Below, piece by piece: positions 24,877 to 33,142 of a DNA stretch of 41,787 nt; position 1 is the first letter of the stretch, and every line of letters begins with the position of its first letter. This DNA comes from JACCXJ01 sp052387115 (GTDB lineage Bacteria > Pseudomonadota > Gammaproteobacteria > JACCXJ01). Under the pieces are notes generated by a model that searched no databases, was not told where the DNA came from, and worked only from the letters and a program-made list of their open reading frames with translations. The translations under genes were made by a program, and so were the position numbers. Where the stretch lies: assembly GCA_052387115.1 (NCBI GenBank), contig JBQTJM010000271.1:1-41787 (forward strand), given 5' to 3'.

Positions 24877-25146
24877 CTATAGCGCCAACATGACGCGCTC
24901 GTGACTGCTGAGCTCCCGGTAGATGGCGTCGAGCTGCGCCTGGCTCATCGCCTCGATGGTCACGGTGACCGCCATATAGCGCCCGCCGGTCGAAAGCCGG
25001 CTCTTGACTGCCGCTTCACCGAGCCCGGGCGAGTGCCGGCGCACGATCCCGAAGATCATGAGGTCGAAGCCCTCCTCTGCCCGGCCCATGGCCTTGATCG
25101 GGAAGCTACAAGGGAAGCACAGGCCCGGCTGGCCGCCCAGGCTCAT
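24877..25146 (-). CDS. DUF493 (YbeD-like) protein
   Basis: 89 residues of ferredoxin-like fold: FPCSFPIKAMGRAEEGFDL, then GGRYMAVTVTIEAMSQAQLD, and a terminal HERVMLAL. YbeD proteins sit beside lipB in many proteobacteria and are thought to be regulatory; the biochemical role is unsettled. GAGGAGAA lies before the ATG at 25144-25146. First gene of the lipB-lipA operon. Confidence 0.92.
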   Translation of the reverse strand: MSLGGQPGLCFPCSFPIKAMGRAEEGFDLMIFGIVRRHSPGLGEAAVKSRLSTGGRYMAVTVTIEAMSQAQLDAIYRELSSHERVMLAL

Positions 25147-25607
25147 AGGCCATTTCTCCTCACAGACCGACTGCCATTATAGGCGGAAGACCGCGCCGGT
25201 GTTCCGGAATCGACCTCGCCGCAATCGAATCTATCGACCTAGGCGAGCCCGCGGACCGGTGCACGGGCCTGCCGCCGCGAGGCATCGACGGCCCTGCCGA
25301 TCCGGCACCGCGACCGCGTTCGACTCCAGGCACCTGGCGTGTCAGCCGCGCCCGGCAGGCAGCGTTCTTGCTTTGAGCATTGCCGCGATGCGACGCCCCA
25401 GCGGTTCCCCGGGGCGTTTCCGAGGTGCGGATGACGGTGATCGCAGTGACATAGTTCACAGACTCCCGCCACTCCATCGCTTAGAGTGGCAGGTGTAGCG
25501 CCGGTAGGAATTGAACCCGATCGGCGTTTCCGGGAAATCCAAGGATAGGAGCCCAGCGTATATCGCTAGGGTGTTTCAGGTAGGGTAAGGCAGTAGGTGA
25601 AACGATT
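25147..25607. other. 461-base gene-free stretch
   Basis: No convincing gene is seen on either strand. At 25512-25527 the minus strand reads CGGGTTCAATTCCTAC, which resembles a tRNA T-arm, but the stem pairs poorly and no acceptor or anticodon arm can be built upstream. The promoter of the DUF493-lipB-lipA operon should lie near its 25147 end. Confidence 0.5.
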
Positions 25608-25811
25608 ATGAACACGGCAACATGGGGCGATATGCCCAACGATCTGGAGCTTGCCAGGGTATTGCAACACCGTTACGGTGACGGGACGGTCTATCTGCCA
25701 CGCACCGGCGCCAGGTCTCTGTGGCGTCTTTGCATGCAGCTCGACCTCATCAGCGACGAGGGGTTCATCACCCGGAAAGGCCGCGAGCTGCTCGCCCGCT
25801 GCGGCTTGTAG
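25608..25811 (+). CDS. Small hypothetical protein (67 residues)
   Basis: Begins MNTATWGDMPNDLELARVLQ and ends GFITRKGRELLARCGL. No signal peptide or membrane helix. The balanced hydrophobic and charged pattern suggests a small helical, possibly winged-helix-like fold. AGTAGGTG lies 9 bases before the ATG, a weak ribosome binding site. It is convergent with the META-domain gene. Coding status is uncertain; codon use fits its neighbours. Confidence 0.45.
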   Translation: MNTATWGDMPNDLELARVLQHRYGDGTVYLPRTGARSLWRLCMQLDLISDEGFITRKGRELLARCGL

Positions 25812-25846
25812 CCACGCTTCGCGCGTCGTGCTCGGTGGCCCGACGC

Positions 25847-26464
25847 CTACCTCCGCTGTCCCGCCTCGAAGTGCGCCACCGGCTCGCCGCGCCCGTCGAA
25901 GAGATCGAGCTCCGGCCCTGAGGTCTTCCACGTCTCGACCTCCGCGAGCGCCCGAAGAAACTCATCCTCGATCTCCATACCCGTCGGGCAGGACATTCGC
26001 GTCGTCGCGATCCCCGAGAAGCTGATACGCCCGCCTTCGAGCCGGTAGCCGCCGAACAGCCGGTTGCACCCACCCGAGCCGCTCGCCTGATGCCTCTCGG
26101 GGCGCAGGACCAAGTGAGGTTCGCCCTGCCCTTCGCCGATCACCACCGCTCGCCCACTCAGGCGGGTGAGCTTCCAATAGGTGTTCTCAAGCTCGACGGT
26201 ATTCACGCGACCGCAGCAGTTCTTATCTGACCCCGCAGCGCCGGAGCGCTCCGCCAAATGGGCGGGCGGCAGCGCCGTGTCGTCACCGTGAGCCGCCGTC
26301 CCCACCATCACGATGAGCCCGAGGGCGGCCTGCACCGACAGCAATGCCAGGGTGATGGCCACACCGCGCCCAGGAGGGAAAGCAGCTTTCACGGTGAGCC
26401 GGCAGGACAGGCACGACCGTCGCCGCAGTAACCCCTGCAGCGCCGCCGGAGCCTTCACGCGCAC
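25847..26464 (-). CDS. META-domain (HslJ-like) protein
   Basis: Up to 205 residues. The C-terminal ~110 residues form a META domain: LENTYWKLTRLSGRAVV, then SGSGGCNRLFGGYRLEG, and ATTRMSCPTGMEIEDEFLRA. These domains occur in secreted or lipoprotein-type proteins of uncertain function. A hydrophobic stretch (AITLALLSVQAALGLIVMVG) before it should be the export signal or anchor. The start is unsure: the GTG at 26462-26464 overlaps the nrdJb stop, but the ~35 residues before the hydrophobic segment are unusual, and a later GTG just before AITLALL is equally plausible. Probably translated from the nrdJ transcript. Confidence 0.75.
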   Translation of the reverse strand: MRVKAPAALQGLLRRRSCLSCRLTVKAAFPPGRGVAITLALLSVQAALGLIVMVGTAAHGDDTALPPAHLAERSGAAGSDKNCCGRVNTVELENTYWKLTRLSGRAVVIGEGQGEPHLVLRPERHQASGSGGCNRLFGGYRLEGGRISFSGIATTRMSCPTGMEIEDEFLRALAEVETWKTSGPELDLFDGRGEPVAHFEAGQRR

Positions 26465-27135
26465 TTGGACTCACCGCAGTTCAAGCAAGTCAGACAGCCA
26501 GCCATCTGGACCATGGCCTTGGTATGGCACTTCGGACACAAAACCGCCCCGCCCGGGAACTCGTCCGTCGCCACCGTCCCGTGCCGGTCCGCGTATTCGG
26601 CGCGCTTTTCATCGACCATGCGCCGCTGCTGTGCATCCAGGGGCTCGTCCTGGATGAGACCAATGCTCCGCAGATGGCCCTCGAGCACATCGCCGATCTC
26701 GCCGACCAGCGAGGGCATGAAGCGCCCGCCTTTCTTGAAATACCCCCCCTTGGGGTCGAACACCGAACGCAGCTCCTCGACCAGGAAGGTCACATCACCA
26801 CCCTTGCGGAACACCGCGGACATGATCCGCGTCAGCGCCACGATCCACTGGAAATGATCCATGTTCTTCGAGTTGATGAAGATCTCGAAAGGCCGTCTAA
26901 GCTCGTGCTCGGTGCCTTCGTTCAACACGATATCGTTGATGGTGACGTACAGGGCGTGGTCCGAGAGCGGTGTCTTGAGCTTGTAGGTCGAGCCCAGCAA
27001 CATCTCCGGCCGCTCGACCTTCTCGTGCATCTGCACGACATCGGGGCCCGCCCGCGCCGCGGCGGCCTCGCCGGCCGGGGGATCATTTTTCACGACGCTA
27101 TATCTGACGATGCGCTTCTGTATGTTCTTGCTCAT
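26455..27135 (-). CDS. nrdJb: Class II ribonucleotide reductase C-terminal subunit NrdJb
   Basis: 226 residues. It corresponds to the C-terminal part of B12-dependent ribonucleotide reductases that in some gammaproteobacteria (Pseudomonas type) is a separate gene. Residues ~50-150 (YVTINDIVLNEGTEHELRRP and FEIFINSKNMDHFQWIVALT) form the TSCPD-like domain. The C-terminus carries a cysteine-rich zinc-ribbon-like tail (CPKCHTKAMVQMAGCLTCLN, then CGESKC) that could also supply redox-shuttle cysteines to NrdJa. AGGAGG precedes the ATG, and the gap from the nrdJa stop is 13 bases. Confidence 0.9.
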   Translation of the reverse strand: MSKNIQKRIVRYSVVKNDPPAGEAAAARAGPDVVQMHEKVERPEMLLGSTYKLKTPLSDHALYVTINDIVLNEGTEHELRRPFEIFINSKNMDHFQWIVALTRIMSAVFRKGGDVTFLVEELRSVFDPKGGYFKKGGRFMPSLVGEIGDVLEGHLRSIGLIQDEPLDAQQRRMVDEKRAEYADRHGTVATDEFPGGAVLCPKCHTKAMVQMAGCLTCLNCGESKCA

Positions 27136-27148
27136 TTCGCCCTCCTCT

Positions 27149-30100
27149 CTAGAACCTGCCGTAATAGCCTTCCTTGAGCGCGTCGAAGAGGTTGGCCGCG
27201 GTGTGTGCCTCGCCGTCGTACTCGATCTCCTCGTTGCCCCGGGCTTCGACCACCTCGCCGTCCTCCAGCACGAAGCGGTAGGTCGTGCTCGCGAGGTCCT
27301 GCTCCTTCACCAGCACCCCCTGGAAGGCCTCGGGATTGAACCTGAAGGTGGTGCAGCCCTTGAGTCCCTGCTCGTGGGCATAACGGTAGATGTCTTTGAA
27401 ATCCTCGAACGGGAAGTCGGTGGGGACATTCGCGGTCTTCGAGATCGAGGAGTCGATCCATTTCTGCGCCGCCGCCTGGATATCCACGTGCGCCGTGGGC
27501 GTGATGTCCTCGGCCGTCACGAAATACTCGGGCAGCCGCCCTTCTTCGCCGAGGGCATCGGGCACCGCCTCGGGATCGCAGAGCGCCCGATAGGCGAGCA
27601 ACTCGTAGGAATAGACCTCGACCTTCTCCTTGGTCTTTTTGCGCTCGCGGATCAAGTTGCGGGAATAATGATGGGCGAAGCTCGGCTCGATGCCGTTGCT
27701 GGCGTTGTTCGCGAGGGAGAGGGAGATAGTGCCGGTCGGCGCGATGGAGCTATGGTGTGTGAAGCGCGCGCCGATCTCGGCGAGCGCCTCCACCAGCTCC
27801 GGCGCCGCCTCCGCGATGCGCTGCATGTAGCGGCTGTAGCGGGCGTGCAGGACCTTGCCCTTGACCACATCGCCCGCACGATGGCCGTCGCGCGCCATCT
27901 CCGGCCGGCGCTCGAGCATCTCGGCGGTGATGGTGAAGTCCTCTTCCATTAGGGGCGCCGGGCCCTTCTCGCGCGCCAGATCGAGCGCCGTCTCCCATCC
28001 GGCGAGGGCCAGCTCACGGGTGACGCGCTCCGTGAAGGCCACCGATTCCGGCCCGCCGTAGCGCAGGCCCAGCATCGTGAGCGTGGATCCGAGCCCCAGA
28101 TAACCCATCCCATGGCGGCGCTTGCGGCGGATCTCCTCGCCATGCGCGGCGAGCGGGAGCCCATGAACCTCGACCACGTTGTCGAGCATGCGCGTGAAGA
28201 CCTGGACGACCTTGCGGAGCTCCTCCCAATCGAAACGGGCGTGCTCGCCGAAGGGATCGCGCACGAAGCGGGTGAGATTGACGGACCCGAGGAGGCAGGA
28301 GCCGTAGGGCGGCAAGGGCTGCTCGCCGCAGTTGTGCGCATGGAAGCCGTTGGCGTCGAAGGCGTTGATGCCGGGCACCGTTACGTCGTAGACGTCCTCG
28401 ACGCCCTCCGCGGTGACGGCCGCGACCGTGGCCACGAAGCGTTCCCGGTTGAGCTGGCGCCGATAGTGGCTCAGCGCCGCGGCAAGCCGTATGGCCTTAT
28501 CGCTGTCCGCAAACCCGATCCGCTCGGCATAGCGCCGCAAGCCCTCGCTCGTCACCGCAAGCTCGTGTTGGGCCCGGGTCGGATACTCGCGTTGCCCGCC
28601 ACGACCGTTGGGCAATAGCGTCCGGCCCGCCGGGCGGCGGTCGCGGTAGATCGTGGAGGGGATGCCCAAGCGTAGCAGCATCCTTTGCACGGCCTCGAGG
28701 TTCAAGAGGTTCGACTGGGCGAGCCGGATCGAAACGCCTTTGGACTGGCTGCCCTGCACCGAGCCATCGCTGTCGAACAAGCCGCGCAGAAATCCCCGAT
28801 ACCCGGCGCTCGATGCGCGCTCGAGGGCCGCCGAGATCACCTTGCTCTGGGGCGTGATGCCCAAGGAATACGCCATATCGCGCAACGCAGCGGATTTCAG
28901 CCGCCATTCGGCGCGGCCGGCCACGGCCACCCACCCCGAGAAATCGGCGCGATGCGCCAGTGTCCCGGCACAGCGATACGCCTCCCGCATCACCGCCCGG
29001 GCCCCGCCCGACAGACCGATCGGTTCGCCATTTCCGGCTGCCACGCGGCCGAAGACCGAGAGCACGGCCGTCTCGTCCTTGAGCGTCCCGTCCCCGACCA
29101 GGAGACCGAGCAAGTAGCCCGACTCGAAGCTCACAGCACCGGCCCACTCGGGGTTACGGCCGTGGTCCTGGAGCAGGATCCGCTCTCCGGGCAGGAGCGC
29201 ACCGGCGGCACACCACTCGGTTTCCAGGCGCCAGCGCGTGAGATGATGGACTCGGCGAACGCGATGGTCTTGTGTCAGGCGCACGCGATAGCCTTCTTCC
29301 GTCTGCACGGCCACGACGGGCTTGGTGGCCGTCACGAAGAATCCTTGCGCCGTGGTCGCGTGGTCTACGCCATCCACCCGCACGAAGAAAGCTCGTCCTT
29401 GGAGATCGGATACCTGTCTCGGGCCCTCGGCGGTGTGCACCCAGGTATCGGCTGTGACGCATGGGTTGGTCGCCCGGATGTCCTCGCAGAACCAGTTGTT
29501 GTTCCACTCGTTGACGCGGTCGATCAAGATGAATCCCGGCTCGGCATAGTCATAGGTCGAGGCCATGATCATGTCCCACAGGTGCCGCGCGCGCAGGGTC
29601 TTGTAAACCTTGCAGGCGACCTGGCCTCGGGCGTTGACGAGGTATCCTTCGTGGGTTGGCCAGTCCCGCCACACGAGCGCCGCCGGATCCTCCAGGCCGC
29701 CGTCGCTCTCTGCCGTGGTCAGGGGGAAGGCCAGCGGCCACATCCCGTCGTCTTTGACGGCGCGCATGAACTCGTCGGTGACGAGCAAGGAGAGGTTGAA
29801 CTGGCGCAATCTCCCGTCCTCGCGCTTGGCGCGGACGAAGTCCTTGACGTCGGGGTGGCCGACATCGAAGGTGGCCATCTGCGCCCCGCGCCGCCCACCG
29901 GCGGAGGACACCGTGAAGCACATCTTGTCGTAAATGTCCATGAAGGACAGGGGCCCCGAGGTGTAGGCCCCGGCCCCCGAGACATAGGCCCCCTTGGGGC
30001 GCAGGGTCGAGAAGTCGTAACCGATCCCGCAGCCGGCCTTGAGCGTCAACCCGGCCTCGTGGACCTTGCCGAGGATGTCGTTCATGGAATCGCGGATGGT

Positions 30101-30424
30101 CCCCGACACGGTGCAGTTGATGGTCGAGGTGGCAGGTTTGTATTGCCGGGCCCCCGCGTTCGCGACGATGCGCCCGGCCGGGATCGCCCCGTGTCGCAGC
30201 GCCCACAGGAACTCCGCGTACCAGTGCTCGCGCAGGGCCTCCGTGGCCTCGACCTCGGCGAGCGAGCGGGCGACGCGCTGGTAGGTGTCGTCGATGCTCA
30301 CATCGAGGGGCGTCCCGTCCTTCTTCTTCAGGCGATACTTCTTGTCCCACACGTCCATCGACGCCGGCTGATACGGCACCTCCAGGGCGTCGTTCGAAAC
30401 GAGCTTCATCGAGGTCTTTCTCAT
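27149..30424 (-). CDS. nrdJa: B12-dependent ribonucleotide reductase NrdJa, intein-containing
   Basis: 1091 residues as translated; about 714 after intein removal, normal for NrdJa. It reduces ribonucleotides to deoxyribonucleotides using adenosylcobalamin, with or without oxygen. Landmarks: PAGRIVANAGARQYKPATST near the N-terminus, GCGIGYDFSTLRPKG, the radical-site motif NP|CGEQPLPPYGSCLLG split by the intein, and ASNGIEPSFAHHYSR and APTGTISL towards the C-terminus. The ATG at 30422-30424 follows GGAGGA by only 3 bases; the adjacent GTG (30425-30427) or a later ATG (30407-30409) are alternatives. It heads an operon with nrdJb and the META-domain gene, and NrdR-type boxes lie upstream. Confidence 0.95.
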   Translation of the reverse strand: MRKTSMKLVSNDALEVPYQPASMDVWDKKYRLKKKDGTPLDVSIDDTYQRVARSLAEVEATEALREHWYAEFLWALRHGAIPAGRIVANAGARQYKPATSTINCTVSGTIRDSMNDILGKVHEAGLTLKAGCGIGYDFSTLRPKGAYVSGAGAYTSGPLSFMDIYDKMCFTVSSAGGRRGAQMATFDVGHPDVKDFVRAKREDGRLRQFNLSLLVTDEFMRAVKDDGMWPLAFPLTTAESDGGLEDPAALVWRDWPTHEGYLVNARGQVACKVYKTLRARHLWDMIMASTYDYAEPGFILIDRVNEWNNNWFCEDIRATNPCVTADTWVHTAEGPRQVSDLQGRAFFVRVDGVDHATTAQGFFVTATKPVVAVQTEEGYRVRLTQDHRVRRVHHLTRWRLETEWCAAGALLPGERILLQDHGRNPEWAGAVSFESGYLLGLLVGDGTLKDETAVLSVFGRVAAGNGEPIGLSGGARAVMREAYRCAGTLAHRADFSGWVAVAGRAEWRLKSAALRDMAYSLGITPQSKVISAALERASSAGYRGFLRGLFDSDGSVQGSQSKGVSIRLAQSNLLNLEAVQRMLLRLGIPSTIYRDRRPAGRTLLPNGRGGQREYPTRAQHELAVTSEGLRRYAERIGFADSDKAIRLAAALSHYRRQLNRERFVATVAAVTAEGVEDVYDVTVPGINAFDANGFHAHNCGEQPLPPYGSCLLGSVNLTRFVRDPFGEHARFDWEELRKVVQVFTRMLDNVVEVHGLPLAAHGEEIRRKRRHGMGYLGLGSTLTMLGLRYGGPESVAFTERVTRELALAGWETALDLAREKGPAPLMEEDFTITAEMLERRPEMARDGHRAGDVVKGKVLHARYSRYMQRIAEAAPELVEALAEIGARFTHHSSIAPTGTISLSLANNASNGIEPSFAHHYSRNLIRERKKTKEKVEVYSYELLAYRALCDPEAVPDALGEEGRLPEYFVTAEDITPTAHVDIQAAAQKWIDSSISKTANVPTDFPFEDFKDIYRYAHEQGLKGCTTFRFNPEAFQGVLVKEQDLASTTYRFVLEDGEVVEARGNEEIEYDGEAHTAANLFDALKEGYYGRF
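28331..29461 (-). other. Intein in NrdJa with LAGLIDADG homing endonuclease domain
   Basis: 377 residues (322-698 of the precursor), encoded in frame between ...EDIRATNP and CGEQPLPPYG. Block A is CVTADTWVHTAEG with Cys1; block B is VRLTQDHRVR with the conserved His; block F/G is VYDVTVPGINAFDANGFHAHN ending in His-Asn before the +1 Cys. Two dodecapeptide motifs, LLGLLVGDGTL and FLRGLFDSDGSV, mark a LAGLIDADG endonuclease; both keep their acidic residues, so it may be active. All splicing residues are present. The insertion point is immediately before the catalytic thiyl-radical cysteine, so no active reductase can exist before splicing. Confidence 0.95.
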
Positions 30425-30571
30425 CACTCCTCCCCATGGGACCGCGTGTCGTCGGGCATTGCGCCCGATGTGTCGCCGGTCGGCTGGCGCTGCCGAGCCG
30501 TCCTCCTCGAGCGGGTAGAGGCCAAGGTACCGGGATCGAGGCGTCTGGCCCCACCCCCGTCGATCGGCGAA

Positions 30572-30620
30572 AACACAATATATTGCGTTTACCTGAAGAG
30601 TGCAACCCCATATTCTGTGG
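30572..30620 (-). promoter_or_regulatory. Pair of NrdR-type boxes upstream of nrdJa
   Basis: Box 1, ACACAATATATTGCGT (30572-30587), fits the palindromic NrdR consensus almost perfectly. Box 2, ACCCCATATTCTGTGG (30605-30620), is weaker but matches at the key positions. They start 33 bases apart, about three helical turns, the typical NrdR arrangement. NrdR with bound ATP/dATP represses ribonucleotide reductase genes, so dNTP-dependent repression of the nrdJ operon is expected. The rest of the 30428-30742 gap shows no other gene, and no cobalamin riboswitch could be recognised by eye. Confidence 0.75.
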
Positions 30621-30742
30621 GAGGCTCGGATCTGGCCAGCGGGAGCCGTGGGCGATGCGCCGCCACCATTCGGAGCGCGCCGCGGTTAGTAAGGGGTCAC
30701 GACAATGGCCTTACGGTTGGCCTACAGTAGTGCGCTCGCATC

Positions 30743-30770
30743 TTGACATGTATTACCACCATCGTAATAC
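30743..30770 (+). promoter_or_regulatory. Promoter with overlapping operator of the toxin-antitoxin operon
   Basis: The -35 TTGACA (30743-30748) and -10 TAATAC (30765-30770) are separated by 16 bases. A perfect inverted repeat GTATTAC-N7-GTAATAC (30750-30756 and 30764-30770) fills the spacer and covers the -10. Binding of the AbrB-type antitoxin (alone or with its toxin) here would block RNA polymerase, the usual autoregulation of such operons. Confidence 0.75.
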
Positions 30771-30799
30771 TCCATATAGATCGTAAGAGGAATGTTTCG

Positions 30800-31033
30800 A
30801 TGCAGACGACATCCATTACCTCGAAGGGGCAGATCGTCATTCCCTCGGCCGTCCGACGGCGCTTCGGTATCACGGAAGGCACCCGCTTTACCGTGGAAAC
30901 CGACGAGGCCGCGGGGCGAATCATCTTGATTCCGATCACCCGGGAATACGTTGAGCGTCTGCGTGGTCGCTTCCGGGGCAAGGGGTTGCTCGCGGCGCTC
31001 GCCGCGGAGAAGCGGCGCGAGAAAGAGCCCTGA
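30800..31033 (+). CDS. AbrB/MazE-type antitoxin
   Basis: 77 residues from ATG 30800 (AGAGGAA 7 bases upstream). The N-terminal SpoVT/AbrB swapped-hairpin domain is clear: TTSITSKGQIVIPSAVRRRF. The C-terminal helix (VERLRGRFRGKGLLAALAAE) should wrap the toxin. It binds DNA at the operator upstream and neutralises the PIN protein encoded next. The stop overlaps the toxin start by one base (TGATG). Confidence 0.92.
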   Translation: MQTTSITSKGQIVIPSAVRRRFGITEGTRFTVETDEAAGRIILIPITREYVERLRGRFRGKGLLAALAAEKRREKEP

Positions 31034-31452
31034 TGCCCCGCAAGCCGAGGGTGTTCGTGCTGGACTCGTGGGCGGTGCTCGCCTACCTCGGGGATGAGCA
31101 AACCGGCCAGGAGGTCGCCGACATCATCTCCAGCGCCCAGGATCAGGGCACGGTCCTGACGATGAGCATCGTCAACGCGGGAGAGGTATGGTACATCTTG
31201 GCGCGCCAGGCATCGGTGCTCGAAGCCGATGGAGCGGTGACGAGCCTGCGACAACTCGGGATCCAGCTGGTCGATGCCGATTGGAAGCTGACCCGCCTCG
31301 CAGGGGCTTTCAAAGCCAGGCATCCGATGTCCTACGCAGATTGCTTTGCCGCCGCGCTTGCCAAGGAGAACCGGGCGGAGCTGCTGACCGGGGACAAAGA
31401 GTTCGAACAGGTCGAAGGCGAAATCAAGATTGCATGGCTGCGAAGCCCCTGA
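31033..31452 (+). CDS. PIN-domain (VapC-like) toxin ribonuclease
   Basis: 139 residues. The PIN active site is complete: the first Asp in VFVLDSWAVLAYL, Glu in VNAGEVWYI, Asp in MSYADCFAAALA and the fourth acidic residue in LLTGDKEFE. It is expected to cleave RNA in a metal-dependent way when free of the antitoxin. Its start overlaps the antitoxin stop by one base, so translation is coupled. Confidence 0.92.
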   Translation: MPRKPRVFVLDSWAVLAYLGDEQTGQEVADIISSAQDQGTVLTMSIVNAGEVWYILARQASVLEADGAVTSLRQLGIQLVDADWKLTRLAGAFKARHPMSYADCFAAALAKENRAELLTGDKEFEQVEGEIKIAWLRSP

Positions 31453-31740
31453 TCCCTGTTCCGCCCCAACGGATCACGCACGGCGCATCCGCCCTCCCAC
31501 AGCTTCGCGGGCCGCAGATCCGTGGCGTGCTCCAGGCCGGCCAGCCGCAGGATGTGCCGGGTCCATGCGTCGCGTTCGGCATCCGATTTGTGGCCCCTGA
31601 AGATCGGGGCCACGGCGCGCCTGACACTTCAGGCTCCTGTGACGGCCCGCTCTCCGGCGGCTTACCCGCTTCCCTTTGCCGCGCTATATACTACGGAAAC
31701 CTGGTGCATCGCAACATCCCTTTGTGAGAGGAGGTTCCCC

Positions 31741-33057
31741 ATGGCTAACGAATCATCACCCAGGGCCGCCGGGGCCGTGACACTCAGCGAAGAAACAAGA
31801 GAACATCCGGTCAATCTACCGCTCTACCAGGGCAGCCTGGGCCCGAACGTCATCGACATCCGTAAGCTCTATCAAGAGACCGGGTATTTCACCTTCGACC
31901 CCGGTTTCACCTCCACCGCGAGCTGCGAGTCCAAGATCACCTACATCGACGGCGATAAGGGCGAGCTCCTCTACCGCGGCTATCCCATCGAGGAGCTCGC
32001 GGAGCAGGCCGGGTTCCTGGAGGTGTGTTACCTCCTGCTCTACGGGGAGCTGCCCAACGCCGCGGCAAAGGCCGAGTTCGAGCGCACCATCACCATCCAC
32101 ACCATGCTGCACGAGCAGATCCTCACCTTTTATGGCGGATTTCGCCGCGATGCGCATCCCATGGCCGTGATGTGCGGGGTGGTCGGCGCCATGAGCGCCT
32201 TTTATCACGACAGCACCGATATCGAGGACCCCGAGCAACGCCGCATCGCCTCCCACCGGCTCATCGCCAAGGTACCGACCATCGCCGCCATGGCCTACAA
32301 GTATTCGGTCGGCCAGCCCTTCGTGTATCCACGCAACGACCTGGGTTTCGTCGAGAACTTCCTGCACATGATGTTCGCGGTGCCGTCCGAGACCTACCGT
32401 GCGAGCCCCGCGCAGGTGCGGGCCATGGAGCGCATCTTCATCCTGCACGCCGATCACGAGCAGAACGCCTCGACCTCGACGGTCCGGACCGCCGGTTCGA
32501 GCGGGGCCAACCCGTTCGCCTGCATCGCCGCCGGGATCGCCTCGCTGTGGGGGCCGGCGCACGGTGGGGCCAACGAAGCGGTGCTCAAGATGCTGGCGGA
32601 GATCGGCACCAAGGCACGCATCCCCGAGCTCATCAATCGCGCCAAGGACAAGGCCGATTCCTTCAAGCTCATGGGCTTCGGCCACCGCGTCTACAAGAAC
32701 TACGACCCGCGCGCCGCGGTGCTTCGCGCGTCCTGCCATGAGGTCCTGGAAGAGCTGGGCGTGGCCCACGAGCCGCTCCTCGAGATCGCGCTGGAGCTGG
32801 AACGCATCGCGCTGGAGGACGAGTATTTCATCGAGCGCAAACTGTTCCCCAACGTGGATTTCTATTCCGGGATCATCCTGAGGGCCATGGGACTGCCGAC
32901 CGGCATGTTCACGGTCCTGTTCGCGGTCGCCCGCACCGTCGGTTGGATCGCGCAGTGGAAGGAGATGATCGAGGACCCGACACAGAAGATCAGCCGGCCG
33001 CGCCAGCTCTACACCGGTCATGCGCGCCGTCCCTTCGTGCCGGTCGGCTCGCGGTGA
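31741..33057 (+). CDS. gltA: Citrate synthase
   Basis: 438 residues from ATG 31741 (GAGGAGG upstream at 7-8 bases). It condenses acetyl-CoA and oxaloacetate in the first step of the TCA cycle. Catalytic motifs are present: LHADHEQNASTS (first His), GPAHGGANEAV (second His), GFGHRVYKNYDPRA and PNVDFYSGI (catalytic Asp). The long N-terminal part (residues 1-60) is that of the NADH-sensitive, hexameric type II enzymes of gram-negative bacteria. It stands alone; bases 31453-31740 before it hold no gene I can support. Confidence 0.96.
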   Translation: MANESSPRAAGAVTLSEETREHPVNLPLYQGSLGPNVIDIRKLYQETGYFTFDPGFTSTASCESKITYIDGDKGELLYRGYPIEELAEQAGFLEVCYLLLYGELPNAAAKAEFERTITIHTMLHEQILTFYGGFRRDAHPMAVMCGVVGAMSAFYHDSTDIEDPEQRRIASHRLIAKVPTIAAMAYKYSVGQPFVYPRNDLGFVENFLHMMFAVPSETYRASPAQVRAMERIFILHADHEQNASTSTVRTAGSSGANPFACIAAGIASLWGPAHGGANEAVLKMLAEIGTKARIPELINRAKDKADSFKLMGFGHRVYKNYDPRAAVLRASCHEVLEELGVAHEPLLEIALELERIALEDEYFIERKLFPNVDFYSGIILRAMGLPTGMFTVLFAVARTVGWIAQWKEMIEDPTQKISRPRQLYTGHARRPFVPVGSR

Positions 33058-33142
33058 TCGGCGCGGGGACCCGCATCGAAGGGTCCGGGCGCCGGTCTAC
33101 GGTAGGGGCGCACGGACGCGCGCCCCGACACCTTGCAGCGAA

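Noticed and set aside
25512..25527. Minus-strand tRNA T-arm-like sequence (CGGGTTCAATTCCTAC)
   Set aside because: The T-stem has only two good pairs plus a wobble, and no matching acceptor, D or anticodon arm exists upstream.
30428..30570. Cobalamin riboswitch upstream of the B12-dependent reductase
   Set aside because: I looked for the B12-box and characteristic junction sequences and saw none; only NrdR-type boxes are supported.
28685..30730. 681-codon plus-strand open frame antisense to nrdJa
   Set aside because: Shadow of a high-GC gene; nrdJa on the minus strand has full family motifs and the antisense product has none.
31332..31613. Minus-strand frame (starts APIFRGHKSDAERDAWTRHI) between the toxin gene and gltA
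   Set aside because: It overlaps the PIN gene, has no ribosome binding site and I recognise no family; it could be an old gene scrap but cannot be supported.
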